Of a DNA stretch of 64,000 nucleotides, positions 8,529-17,164 are shown in pieces. The stretch is from an uncultured Lachnospiraceae bacterium (GTDB lineage: Bacteria > Bacillota > Clostridia > Lachnospirales > Lachnospiraceae). The notes beneath the pieces are model-generated. The model saw only the letters and a list, made by a program, of their open reading frames with translations, was not told the origin of the DNA and searched no databases. The DNA lies in NCBI GenBank assembly GCA_947382355.1, contig CANCYR010000002.1, positions 62,001 to 126,000 on the forward strand. The letters are read 5' to 3'. Position numbers and translations under genes: made by a program. Position 1 is the first letter of the stretch, and the number at the start of each line of letters is the position of its first letter.

Positions 8529-9554
8529 ATGGATTACAAAAAAGCAGGCGTGGATATCGAAGCAGGATACAAATCAGTGGAGCTGATGAAAAAGCATGTA
8601 CAGGAGACGATGAGAAAGGAAGTGTTGGGCGGGATTGGAGGCTTTTCAGGCGCCTTTTCCATGGAGGCATTCAAGACTATGGAAAAACCAACGCTGGTAT
8701 CCGGTACAGATGGAGTAGGCACCAAGCTGAAGCTTGCTTTCTTAATGGATAAGCACGATACCATTGGCATCGACTGTGTGGCAATGTGCGTCAATGACAT
8801 CGCATGTGCAGGAGGAGAGCCTTTGTTCTTTTTAGACTATATTGCATGTGGTAAAAACGTGCCGGAAAAAATTGCTACCATCGTTTCCGGAGTGGCAGAG
8901 GGCTGCAAGCAGTCGGGGGCAGCGCTGATTGGCGGAGAAACAGCGGAAATGCCGGGCTTTTATCCGGAGGATGAATACGATTTGGCAGGCTTTGCAGTGG
9001 GAATCGTGGATGAAAAGGATTTGATAAACGGAAAGGATTTAAAGCCGGGGGACGTGCTCGTTGGCATTGCAAGCTCCGGGGTACATAGCAACGGTTTTTC
9101 CTTAGTGCGGAAAGTATTTGAAATGACGAAGGAAAGATTATCAACCTACCATGAAGAACTGGGAACCACATTGGGAGAGGCGCTTTTAGCACCTACGAAA
9201 ATATATGTAAAGGCATTGAAATCCATAAAAGAAGCAGGAGTTTCCATAAAGGCATGCAGTCATATTACCGGAGGCGGCTTTTATGAGAACATTCCAAGAA
9301 TGCTGCCGGAAGGCGTCAGGGCAGTGGTGAAAAAAGACAGCTATGAAGTGCCGGCTATTTTTAAGATGCTTCAAAGAGAAGGCAATATAGCGGAAGAGAT
9401 GATGTACAACACCTATAACATGGGAATCGGCATGATAGTGGCAGTGGATAAGGAGCAGGTGGAAAAGACCATGGAGGCCATAAAAGCAGCGGGAGAGACC
9501 TGTTATGTGGTAGGCGAAACAGAAGCCGGAGAAAAAGGAGTCAGCTTATGCTAA
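8529..9554 (+). CDS. purM: Phosphoribosylformylglycinamidine cyclo-ligase (AIR synthetase)
   Basis: Closes the imidazole ring of purines: FGAM + ATP to AIR. Family motifs are clear: [10 protein letters not shown] near residue 60, [18 protein letters not shown] and the H-I-T-G-G-G near 245. I start at the ATG at 8529 ([13 protein letters not shown]), the usual PurM N terminus; an upstream in-frame GTG at 8514 lies inside the Shine-Dalgarno sequence AAGGTGAGG and is unlikely. That gives 341 residues, normal for the family. First gene of purM-purN-purD; it overlaps purN by 7 bp. Confidence 0.96.
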   Translation: MDYKKAGVDIEAGYKSVELMKKHVQETMRKEVLGGIGGFSGAFSMEAFKTMEKPTLVSGTDGVGTKLKLAFLMDKHDTIGIDCVAMCVNDIACAGGEPLFFLDYIACGKNVPEKIATIVSGVAEGCKQSGAALIGGETAEMPGFYPEDEYDLAGFAVGIVDEKDLINGKDLKPGDVLVGIASSGVHSNGFSLVRKVFEMTKERLSTYHEELGTTLGEALLAPTKIYVKALKSIKEAGVSIKACSHITGGGFYENIPRMLPEGVRAVVKKDSYEVPAIFKMLQREGNIAEEMMYNTYNMGIGMIVAVDKEQVEKTMEAIKAAGETCYVVGETEAGEKGVSLC

Positions 9555-10177
9555 AAATTGTAGTATGCGTATCCGGCGGCGGCACCAATTTACAGGCGAT
9601 TATTGACAGTATCAGGGAAAAGAAAATTGAAAATACAGAAATTATCGGAGTCATCAGCAACAATAAAAATGCCTATGCCTTAGAACGGGCAAGGCAGGCG
9701 GGTGTGGAAGGAATTTGTATTTCCCCAAAGGATTATGAAGACAGGGAGCAATTCCATCAGGCATTTCTTGCCAAAATGGACCAATGGAGTCCGGACCTGA
9801 TTGTGCTGGCAGGCTTTCTGGTGGCGATTCCGGAAGCCATGATTGAAAAATATGAAAACCGCATTATTAATATCCATCCTTCCTTAATCCCATCCTTTTG
9901 CGGAGTGGGTTATTATGGCCTTAAGGTACATGAAGGAGCTCTGGAAAGAGGAGTCAGGATTACAGGGGCCACCGTGCACTTTGTGGATAAAGGGACGGAT
10001 ACCGGGCCTATTATTCTGCAAAAGGCGGTGGAAGTAAGGCCGGAGGATACACCTAAGGAGCTTCAAAAAAGGGTTATGGAAGAAGCGGAATGGGTAATAC
10101 TGCCACAGGCAATCAACCTGATTGCGGCAGGAAAAGTTACCGTAAAAGAAAAACGGGTGCATATTTCGATTCATTAA
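9548..10177 (+). CDS. purN: Phosphoribosylglycinamide formyltransferase
   Basis: Transfers formyl from 10-formyl-THF to GAR. Visible motifs: [13 protein letters not shown] near the N terminus, [11 protein letters not shown] with the catalytic Asn and His, and [14 protein letters not shown] with the folate-site Asp. 209 residues is normal. Its start overlaps the purM end, so the two are translationally coupled. Confidence 0.96.
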   Translation: MLKIVVCVSGGGTNLQAIIDSIREKKIENTEIIGVISNNKNAYALERARQAGVEGICISPKDYEDREQFHQAFLAKMDQWSPDLIVLAGFLVAIPEAMIEKYENRIINIHPSLIPSFCGVGYYGLKVHEGALERGVRITGATVHFVDKGTDTGPIILQKAVEVRPEDTPKELQKRVMEEAEWVILPQAINLIAAGKVTVKEKRVHISIH

Positions 10178-10245
10178 TCAAATGTCTGGCAGAAGTCTGA
10201 AGGTTCCATATTATTCAGATACGGATATATAATAGGAGGAGAAAC

Positions 10246-11526
10246 ATGAAAGTTTTAATAGTAGGCAGCGGAGGAAGAGAACATGCCATTGCGGCAAGCG
10301 TTGCAAAAAGCCAAAAGGTGGAGCAGATTTATTGTGCGCCGGGCAATGCAGGAATCGGACAGATTGCAGAATGTGTCCCTATAGGAGCCATGGAATTTGA
10401 CAGGATTGTTGCCTTTGCAAAGGAAAAGCAAGTGGATTTGACTATTGTAGGTATGGATGATCCTTTAGTGGGAGGCCTGATTGATGAATTGGAGGCCGCA
10501 GGGCTTCGTGCATTTGGTCCAAGGAAAAATGCTGCCATTCTGGAAGGAAGCAAGGCATTTTCCAAGGATTTGATGAAAAAGTATCATATTCCCACAGCTG
10601 CTTATGAAAACTTTGATGATTATGAAGAGGCGCTGGCATATTTGGAAAAAGCACAGTTTCCCATTGTATTAAAGGCAGACGGTCTTGCACTTGGAAAAGG
10701 AGTGCTTATCTGCAATACTCTTGAGGAAGCAAAGAACGGAGTAAAATCCATTATGCTTGATAAGCAGTTTGGAAGTGCGGGAAACCGCATGGTAATTGAA
10801 GAATTTATGACAGGAAGAGAGGTTTCTGTTCTTTCCTTTGTGGACGGTAAGACGATTAAGACCATGACCTCTGCCCAGGACCATAAACGTGCAAAGGATG
10901 GCGACCGGGGATTGAATACCGGAGGCATGGGAACCTTTTCCCCAAGCCCCTTTTATACAAAGGAAGTGGATGAGTTTTGTAAAAAATACATTTATCAGGC
11001 AACAGTGGACGCCATGGCGGCAGAAGGCAGAGAGTTTAAAGGAATTATTTTCTTTGGATTGATGCTTACTGATAAAGGGCCAAGGGTATTGGAATATAAT
11101 GCCAGGTTTGGCGACCCGGAGGCACAGGTAGTGCTTCCAAGAATGAAAAATGACTTGATTGAAGTGGTGGAAGCATGCATTGACGGCAGGCTGGACCAGA
11201 TAGACTTACAGTTTGAAGATAATGCGGCTGTCTGCGTGGTGTTAGCATCAGACGGGTATCCGGTTTCCTATGAAAAGGGATTTTTGATTGAAGGTCTGGA
11301 GGCGTTTCAGGATAAAGAAGGCTATTACGTATTCCATGCGGGAACGAAGCAGACGGAAGCAGGCATTGTTACAAATGGTGGCAGGGTTCTTGGCGTAACC
11401 GCAAAGGGAGCGGATTTGAAGGAAGCAAGAGATAATGCCTATAAGGCAACGGAATGGATTTCTTTTGAAAATAAGTATATGCGAAACGATATTGGAAAAG
11501 CGATTGACGAGGCGAGGGAAAATTGA
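10246..11526 (+). CDS. purD: Phosphoribosylamine-glycine ligase (GAR synthetase)
   Basis: Joins phosphoribosylamine and glycine with ATP. An ATP-grasp enzyme of normal length (426). Motifs: V-L-I-V-G-S-G-G-R-E-H-A-I at the N terminus, K-A-D-G-L-A-L-G-K-G-V near 143, L-N-T-G-G-M-G-T-F-S-P near 223 and Y-N-A-R-F-G-D-P-E near 283. AGGAGG sits 7 bp before the ATG. purF, purL and purH are not in the window, so this is a partial purine cluster. Its stop overlaps the next start by 4 bp. Confidence 0.96.
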   Translation: MKVLIVGSGGREHAIAASVAKSQKVEQIYCAPGNAGIGQIAECVPIGAMEFDRIVAFAKEKQVDLTIVGMDDPLVGGLIDELEAAGLRAFGPRKNAAILEGSKAFSKDLMKKYHIPTAAYENFDDYEEALAYLEKAQFPIVLKADGLALGKGVLICNTLEEAKNGVKSIMLDKQFGSAGNRMVIEEFMTGREVSVLSFVDGKTIKTMTSAQDHKRAKDGDRGLNTGGMGTFSPSPFYTKEVDEFCKKYIYQATVDAMAAEGREFKGIIFFGLMLTDKGPRVLEYNARFGDPEAQVVLPRMKNDLIEVVEACIDGRLDQIDLQFEDNAAVCVVLASDGYPVSYEKGFLIEGLEAFQDKEGYYVFHAGTKQTEAGIVTNGGRVLGVTAKGADLKEARDNAYKATEWISFENKYMRNDIGKAIDEAREN

Positions 11527-11978
11527 GAAAGTTATTAGAACAAGGATATTATAACAGACCCTACATATGCAACGACTGCGGAGGCAATTTGATATTTAAA
11601 GGGGTAGGAGAATACCACTGTGAATTGTGCAAGGCAGTAGAATATGATGATTATGGAAAAGTAAGAATCTATCTGGAGAAGCACCGTGGTGCCAACATAT
11701 CACAAATTGAAGTGGCTACGGGCGTGAGCAGAAAAGCAATTCAACAGATGGTAAAGGAAGAGCGGTTTGATGTAACTCAGGATTCCAAAATTGCTTTATA
11801 TTGTGAGCGATGTCACAAGAAGATACAATCCGGCAGGTTCTGCAGCAAATGTGAACTGGAATTTAATAAGGAGCTGGAAGAAAGAAACCGTTCTGCCCGG
11901 AACCTCAAGATGGAAGGAATTGGAATGGGAGCGGAAACAAAGAACAACAAGGGTGCAAAGCGTTTTGAAAGACAATAA
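11523..11978 (+). CDS. Zinc-ribbon / helix-turn-helix protein, YvyF-like
   Basis: 151 residues with two Cys4 zinc ribbons (C-N-D-C...C-E-L-C near 16-36 and C-E-R-C...C-S-K-C near 97-112) flanking a central helix-turn-helix (about 50-85, N-I-S-Q-I-E-V-A-T-G-V-S-R-K-A-I). This layout resembles the protein of Bacillus flagellar operons called YvyF, but no flagellar gene is present here. The start is TTG, overlapping the purD stop as TTGA; no other start is in place. It may be a small regulator. The link to purine genes is positional only. Confidence 0.7.
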   Translation: MRKLLEQGYYNRPYICNDCGGNLIFKGVGEYHCELCKAVEYDDYGKVRIYLEKHRGANISQIEVATGVSRKAIQQMVKEERFDVTQDSKIALYCERCHKKIQSGRFCSKCELEFNKELEERNRSARNLKMEGIGMGAETKNNKGAKRFERQ

Positions 11979-11998
11979 GACAGTCTTCAGAAGAAAGG

Positions 11999-12036
11999 CC
12001 AGAGTGGAAAAGAGATTTTTCACTCTGGTTCTTTTT
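11999..12036 (+). terminator. Rho-independent terminator after the pur operon
   Basis: CCAGAGTG (11999-12006) pairs with CACTCTGG (12021-12028), extended by a G.T and four A-T pairs around a GAGA loop, then TTCTTTTT. It ends the purM-purN-purD-zinc ribbon unit. Confidence 0.85.
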
Positions 12037-12052
12037 ACAATATATTGTAAAA
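12033..12052. promoter_or_regulatory. Perfect 20-bp palindrome
   Basis: TTTTACAATATATTGTAAAA is perfectly self-complementary. It overlaps the T-tract of the preceding terminator and lies about 40 bp upstream of the promoter at 12090. It could be an operator for the surface protein gene, or chance in AT-rich DNA. Confidence 0.4.
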
Positions 12053-12089
12053 TAAGAATGAAAAATTTCTTAATGATACTATATATGGG

Positions 12090-12118
12090 TTGACGAAAAA
12101 AAAGGCGGATAGTATGAT
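12090..12118 (+). promoter_or_regulatory. Promoter of the cadherin-like surface protein gene
   Basis: TTGACG (12090-12095), 17 bp containing an A-run, TATGAT (12113-12118). Confidence 0.6.
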
Positions 12119-12203
12119 AAGTGAGTAAAAAAGGGAAAAGTAACCAATACTAAATATGGTAATCTGTTAAATTTTCAACAAATGAACATGGAAAGGAACT
12201 AAT

Positions 12204-13766
12204 ATGCGTAAATTTATAAATAAGAACTTTAAAGTATTTTTTCTGGCAGCTGCTTTCAGTCTGGCAGCATGCCTTTCAATAAATGTAGAGGCGGTTTCTT
12301 TTACGGCAGGCGAGGCTTCAGCAGAAGAACAGGACGGTATGGAAGTGCCGGCAGAAAATGGAGAAGTAAGCGGACAGGAAGAGGAAAGTAAACAGGGAGT
12401 GGGAAACGGGCAGAATGAAGAAAACGGGAATCCTTCAAACCTGTCTTCCGATGCAGATTTAAAGCTTCTAAACCTTTATCCGGGTAATCTGTCCCCTTCT
12501 TTTTCGCCGGATGTAACAGAGTATTCTTTTGTGCTGGAAGATAATAATATGGCTTCTGTAGGACTGGATGTAAAAGCAGAAGATAAAAAAGCAAAGATAA
12601 TTGCCATGTCTGGATTTTCCAATCTAAAGGTAGGGGAAAACCCGGCGGTTCTGACAGTAAAGGCAGAAGATGGCACCACCAAATCCTATCGGATTAGAAT
12701 TATAAGGAATCAGGGAGAGGTTGAGGCTGAACAGGTGGAAGCCCCGGAAGCTGTCACGGCAGAAGGTTATATTGCAACGGGACAGGAGAATTTTGTGGTT
12801 CATAGCACTTTCCCAGAAGAAGCCCTTCCGGATGGATGCACAAAGGTTGAATATATTTATAAGGGAAATTATATAGATGCTGCTTATTTTGATGAAGGGG
12901 AGCTTATGCTTCTTTATGCATCAGCAGCAGACGGAAGTAATGGGGATTTTTATGTTTTTTATTCCGGAAGCAATGAATTTTTTGGATTCGTTCCCATAAA
13001 AAGCAGTAACGGCCTTGTAGTATTTCCGGTACAGTATCCTACTGGAATTCCCATTCCCAATTATTTCGTGGAGGCTTCCGTAGAGCTTTCCGGAAAGGCG
13101 GTTGCCGGTTATCTTGTTTCTGAATCTGCTTTTGAAGAAGAGCAGGAATATACGGATATGGAAATAGAAAATGAAGAATCTGCCTATACACTTCCGGAAT
13201 TTCAGGAATACTTTCTGTTTTTCGGCATCAGCAGCAACGGAAATAAAGGATGGTATCTGTATGATACTGTTGAGCAGACATGCCAGAGATATCTGGATTT
13301 GACGACCAGTACGGACCAGAATGTTTTTGATGAAGAAAACTATGTGGTATATAAGAAAAAGTCCCAGCAGAGGATGGTTGTCATCTGTGTGATGGCATTT
13401 TTGCTGATTGTGGCTTTTGTAGTGCTTCTGAATCAATTTTTGAAAATAAGGGAATTAAAAAATGAATATGATGAAGATGAAGAAGAGGAGGAAGAGGAGG
13501 AAAAGGAAAGACCCGGGCAAAAAGTAAGAACCGAAAAAAAGGCACCCGAAGAACCAGAGGAGCCCGAAAAAAAGAAACGCCCGTCAGAAAAGAAGCCCTC
13601 ATCCAAGCCGGCACAGCAGCCGGAAGAAAAAAAGCCAAAGTCCAGACTGCTGCAGCAGCCGGAAGGAAAGAAATCCCGGCCAAAGCCGGTACAAGAACCG
13701 GAACAGGCGCTTTCTCTGGAGCTGGATGATGATTTCGAATTTGAATTCATTGATGTAAACAGATAG
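12204..13766 (+). CDS. Membrane-anchored surface protein with cadherin-like domain
   Basis: 520 residues. An N-terminal signal peptide (about 1-32) is followed by a Glu/Gly-rich linker. Residues about 85-165 (L-K-L-L-N-L-Y-P-G-N-L-S-P-S-F...Y-S-F...A-V-L-T-V-K-A-E-D-G-T-T-K-S-Y) fit the bacterial cadherin-like beta-sandwich domain. An unrecognised extracytoplasmic region follows. One transmembrane helix lies near 391-412, then a cytoplasmic tail that is first Glu-rich (D-E-D-E-E-E-E-E) and then Lys/Pro-rich with P-E-E-K-K-like repeats. No LPXTG. AAAGGAAC precedes the ATG. Probably an adhesive or sensory surface protein; ligand unknown. Confidence 0.75.
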   Translation: MRKFINKNFKVFFLAAAFSLAACLSINVEAVSFTAGEASAEEQDGMEVPAENGEVSGQEEESKQGVGNGQNEENGNPSNLSSDADLKLLNLYPGNLSPSFSPDVTEYSFVLEDNNMASVGLDVKAEDKKAKIIAMSGFSNLKVGENPAVLTVKAEDGTTKSYRIRIIRNQGEVEAEQVEAPEAVTAEGYIATGQENFVVHSTFPEEALPDGCTKVEYIYKGNYIDAAYFDEGELMLLYASAADGSNGDFYVFYSGSNEFFGFVPIKSSNGLVVFPVQYPTGIPIPNYFVEASVELSGKAVAGYLVSESAFEEEQEYTDMEIENEESAYTLPEFQEYFLFFGISSNGNKGWYLYDTVEQTCQRYLDLTTSTDQNVFDEENYVVYKKKSQQRMVVICVMAFLLIVAFVVLLNQFLKIRELKNEYDEDEEEEEEEEKERPGQKVRTEKKAPEEPEEPEKKKRPSEKKPSSKPAQQPEEKKPKSRLLQQPEGKKSRPKPVQEPEQALSLELDDDFEFEFIDVNR

Positions 13767-13779
13767 TGGGAAGCAATTC

Positions 13780-13822
13780 TTGACAGTGTTCTCCTGCTGT
13801 TATAGAATTAATATAACAGGAG
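13780..13822 (+). promoter_or_regulatory. Promoter and dyad operator of the gntR-clpC unit
   Basis: TTGACA (13780-13785), 17 bp, TAGAAT (13803-13808). A dyad spans it: CTCCTG (13791-13796) with CAGGAG (13817-13822), and TTATA with TATAA inside. The right half also supplies the AGGAG ribosome binding site of the GntR gene, so repressor binding would block both the -10 and the start region. Autoregulation is inferred. Confidence 0.7.
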
Positions 13823-13829
13823 TGATAAA

Positions 13830-14204
13830 ATGTTAATAGAAATAGACTTTAACAGTGATGAAGCATTTTATGTGCAGCTTAGAAATCAAATTGTAATCGG
13901 CATTGCCACATCTGCTTTAAAAGAAGGGGATGTGCTTCCAAGCGTCAGGCAGTTAGCAGAGGTGATAGGCATCAATATGCATACGGTAAACAAGGCATAC
14001 AGCCTTTTGCGTCAGGAGGGCTTTGTACAGGTTGACAGGAGGAGAGGTGCGGTCATTGCCCTTGATATAGATAAAATACGGGCTATGGAGGAAATTCGGG
14101 ATGAATTAAAGGTACTTCTTGCAAAAGCCAGCTGTAAAAGCATTTCAAAAGATGAGATTCATGAAATGATTGACGAAATATATAGAGACTATGGAGGACG
14201 GTAA
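13830..14204 (+). CDS. GntR-family repressor (YtrA-like, short effector domain)
   Basis: 124 residues. An N-terminal winged helix-turn-helix (about 10-75; L-P-S-V-R-Q-L-A-E-V-I-G-I-N-M-H-T-V-N-K-A-Y) is followed by only about 45 residues, typical of the YtrA subfamily, which lacks a large ligand domain. YtrA-type genes usually repress their own operon, often with ABC transporter genes. Here the partner is clpC, 2 bp downstream, in the place where Clostridia and Bacilli usually have ctsR. A dyad at its promoter fits autoregulation. Confidence 0.88.
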   Translation: MLIEIDFNSDEAFYVQLRNQIVIGIATSALKEGDVLPSVRQLAEVIGINMHTVNKAYSLLRQEGFVQVDRRRGAVIALDIDKIRAMEEIRDELKVLLAKASCKSISKDEIHEMIDEIYRDYGGR

Positions 14205-14206
14205 AA

Positions 14207-16645
14207 GTGGATTTTACAAAAAAGGCGAGGTCTGCTATTTCCAGGGCGGAAAAGGCGGCAAAGAAGCTTCATCAGAATTATGTGGGAACGGAGCATCTTT
14301 TACTTGGTTTATTAAAGGAAGAAACAGGAGCGGCATCTAAGCTGCTTTGTGAAAAGGGGCTTAAAGAAGAAAGGCTTTTAGAGCTGATAAAAGAATATAT
14401 TGTGCCGAAAGGGAATATTTCTATTTTGGAGAGGGACGGTTTTTCGCCCAAGGCAACGGAAATTCTGGAAGAAAGCGAAAAACAGGCGGGCAGGTTTGGA
14501 CTGAAGGAAGTGGGAACGGAACATATTTTGCTGGCCATTATAAAGGATGGGGACAATACGGCGGCAAGGATTCTCCATACGGCAGGATTAAATCTGCAAA
14601 AGCTCTACAGTGAGCTTTTGTCGGCTATGGGTCAGGACCCTGCCATTACAAAGGAGGATTTGGGCAGAGGCAGGAAAAAGGGAACCACAAAGACATTAGA
14701 CCAGTACAGCAGAGATTTAACAGCATTGGCAAGAGAAGGAAAGCTGGACCCTGTTATCGGAAGAGAAGAAGAAATTGCCAGAGTGATTCAGATTATCAGC
14801 CGAAGGACGAAAAACAATCCCTGTCTCATCGGTGAGCCGGGAGTTGGAAAGACTGCCATAGCGGAAGGGTTGGCAGCAAGAATCGTGGCGGGAGAAGTGC
14901 CGGATACCATACAGAAAAAGAGAGTAGTCACGCTGGATTTATCCGGTATGGTTGCAGGGAGCAAGTACCGGGGAGAATTTGAAGAACGGATTAAGAAGGT
15001 GGTAAAGGAAGTGATTGCCGATGGCAATATACTGTTATTCTTAGACGAGATTCATACATTGATTGGAGCGGGAGGGGCAGAAGGAGCCATTGATGCATCC
15101 AATATATTGAAGCCTTCCCTTTCCAGAGGTGAAATACAGTTAATCGGCGCTACCACAATAGAAGAGTACCGCAAATATGTAGAGAGGGATGCTGCCCTTG
15201 AGAGAAGGTTCCAGCCCGTAAACGTGGGAGAGCCTACGGAAGGGGAAGCAGTATTGATTTTGCAGGGAATCAAGCATAAATATGAAGAGCATCATCAGGT
15301 GACCATTACGGATGAGGCGGTAGAGGCAGCGGTAAAGCTGTCAAAGCGCTATATCAATGACAGGAATCTGCCGGATAAGGCAATTGATTTAATTGATGAA
15401 GCTGCATCCGCTTTGAAGCTTAACGGCATGAATATGCCAAAGAAGCTTAAGGAAATGGAAAAAGAAATCAAGCATATGGATTTGCAGATTGAGCGCGCCT
15501 TTAAGTTTGCCGCTTACGGTCAGGCTCATGAAATAAAAATCAAGCAGGAGGAGCTTTCTAAAAAGTATCTTCGTGCAAAGAAGAGCCACCGGAAAAAGCT
15601 GGAGGACAGAAGTCTTAGGGTAACGGAAAATGAAATTGCAGATGTGGTTTCCATGTGGACCAAGATTCCTGTATCCAAGCTGGCGGAAAAGGAAAGTGAG
15701 AAGCTATTAAAACTGGAATCCATTCTTCACAAGCGGGTAGTAGGGCAGAAGGAAGCGGTAAATGCCGTATCCAGGGCTATGCGAAGAGGAAGGGTCGGCT
15801 TAAAGGACCCCAACAGGCCCATTGGTTCATTCTTGTTTTTAGGACCGACAGGTGTAGGAAAAACAGAGCTGAGCAAGGCGCTGGCAGAAGCCATGTTCGG
15901 CAGTGAATCCGCACTGATAAGAGTGGATATGTCAGAGTATATGGAATCTCATTCCGTGTCCAAAATGATAGGTTCTCCTCCGGGTTATGTAGGGCATGAC
16001 GACGGCGGGCAGCTTAGCGAGAAAATCCGGAGAAATCCCTATTCCGTAGTGCTTTTTGACGAAATAGAAAAGGCACATCCGGATGTGTTCAATATTTTGC
16101 TTCAGGTACTGGACGACGGGCATATTACGGATTCAAAAGGGAGAAAAGTCAGCTTTAAAAATACGATTCTGATTATGACCTCCAATGCAGGGGCACAAAA
16201 AATCGTGGCCCCTAAAAATCTGGGCTTTAATATGGCAACTACAAAAGAGCAGGATTATGAGAAGATGAAAAACGGTGTTATGGATGAGGTGAAAAGGCTG
16301 TTTAAGCCGGAATTCATTAACCGTATTGATGAAATGATAGTGTTCCACCAGCTTACGAAAGAGGACATGGAAGAGATTATTACATTGCTTGCCAAAGTTC
16401 TTTCTGACCGCTGCATGGAGCAGATGGACATAAAGCTGGTAATCGGCAAATCCGCCAAAGAAGCGCTGATTGAAAAGTATATGGACTTAAAAATGGGGGC
16501 AAGGCCATTAAAACGTGCCATACAGACGGAGATTGAAGATAAGCTGTCGGAGGAGATTCTGGCAGGAAGGGTAAAGGCGGGCCAGGAGGTACATGTAGCT
16601 GTCTACAATAAAGAATTTACATTTAAGGTAAAGGAATCTTTTTAA
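14207..16645 (+). CDS. clpC: ClpC-type AAA+ unfoldase
   Basis: Hexameric ATPase that unfolds proteins for ClpP. 812 residues: two Clp-N repeats (about 1-145), AAA-1 with G-E-P-G-V-G-K-T-A near 210, a coiled-coil M domain (about 410-480) as expected for ClpC rather than ClpA, and AAA-2 with G-P-T-G-V-G-K-T-E near 546 and a C-terminal D2-small domain. The start is GTG after GGAGGACGG. mcsA and mcsB, normally upstream of clpC, are absent here. clpP is not in the window. Confidence 0.93.
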   Translation: MDFTKKARSAISRAEKAAKKLHQNYVGTEHLLLGLLKEETGAASKLLCEKGLKEERLLELIKEYIVPKGNISILERDGFSPKATEILEESEKQAGRFGLKEVGTEHILLAIIKDGDNTAARILHTAGLNLQKLYSELLSAMGQDPAITKEDLGRGRKKGTTKTLDQYSRDLTALAREGKLDPVIGREEEIARVIQIISRRTKNNPCLIGEPGVGKTAIAEGLAARIVAGEVPDTIQKKRVVTLDLSGMVAGSKYRGEFEERIKKVVKEVIADGNILLFLDEIHTLIGAGGAEGAIDASNILKPSLSRGEIQLIGATTIEEYRKYVERDAALERRFQPVNVGEPTEGEAVLILQGIKHKYEEHHQVTITDEAVEAAVKLSKRYINDRNLPDKAIDLIDEAASALKLNGMNMPKKLKEMEKEIKHMDLQIERAFKFAAYGQAHEIKIKQEELSKKYLRAKKSHRKKLEDRSLRVTENEIADVVSMWTKIPVSKLAEKESEKLLKLESILHKRVVGQKEAVNAVSRAMRRGRVGLKDPNRPIGSFLFLGPTGVGKTELSKALAEAMFGSESALIRVDMSEYMESHSVSKMIGSPPGYVGHDDGGQLSEKIRRNPYSVVLFDEIEKAHPDVFNILLQVLDDGHITDSKGRKVSFKNTILIMTSNAGAQKIVAPKNLGFNMATTKEQDYEKMKNGVMDEVKRLFKPEFINRIDEMIVFHQLTKEDMEEIITLLAKVLSDRCMEQMDIKLVIGKSAKEALIEKYMDLKMGARPLKRAIQTEIEDKLSEEILAGRVKAGQEVHVAVYNKEFTFKVKESF

Positions 16646-16750
16646 TTTTATTTTTACATTCTTTTACTGGATTTATGGAAAAAAGTATATTATAATGAAA
16701 GCACACGGAGAGATTATGGCAGATATGCCGTATTTAGGAGGACATAGGAA

Positions 16751-17164
16751 ATGGCAGTTGTAGCAGAATTACTACGGGCAGAAGATGATAATACCATCAG
16801 CTTTGGCAATCATCAACTGGAGAAGAAAGAAAAACTGGAGGATTTTTCTTTTGAAGGGGACTTGTATAAGGTAAAAACTTACAAAACCATGACAAAGCTG
16901 GAGAAAAACGGAATGTTCTTATATGAATCAGTTCCGGGCACCAGCGTATTTCATCTGAAAGAGACAGGAGAAGGTGTTTCTTTTCAGGTAGAGGGAAAGG
17001 AAGACGCCCAGATTACAGTTGGACTTAAGGATGATGCAGAATACGAAGTATTTGTATCCGGAGACAGCGCAGGGAAAATGCGCACCAACCTTGGCGGCAA
17101 ATTAAATTTAAGCGTGGAGCTTGCGGATATGGGGCAGGTTTCTGTTAAGGTGGTGGAAGCGTAG
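16751..17164 (+). CDS. Conserved protein of unknown function between clpC and radA
   Basis: 137 residues, no signal peptide, no membrane segment, no Cys. Predicted to be mostly beta-strands (alternating hydrophobic pattern; E-Y-E-V-F-V-S-G...L-G-G-K-L-N-L-S-V-E-L). Similar proteins in Clostridia have been labelled endosialidase by automatic pipelines, but I see no sialidase motif and would not use that name. AGGAGG precedes the ATG, and a TATAAT at 16691-16696 may be its -10 although no good -35 is seen. The stop abuts the radA start, so they are likely co-transcribed. Confidence 0.7.
   Translation: MAVVAELLRAEDDNTISFGNHQLEKKEKLEDFSFEGDLYKVKTYKTMTKLEKNGMFLYESVPGTSVFHLKETGEGVSFQVEGKEDAQITVGLKDDAEYEVFVSGDSAGKMRTNLGGKLNLSVELADMGQVSVKVVEA

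Noticed and set aside
14207-16645. ClpA or ClpB instead of ClpC
   Set aside because: The middle coiled coil is short as in ClpC, not the long ClpB type, and the neighbour radA fits ClpC.
16751-17164. Endosialidase annotation
   Set aside because: 137 residues without sialidase Asp boxes or any catalytic motif; the label seems to be a propagated database name.
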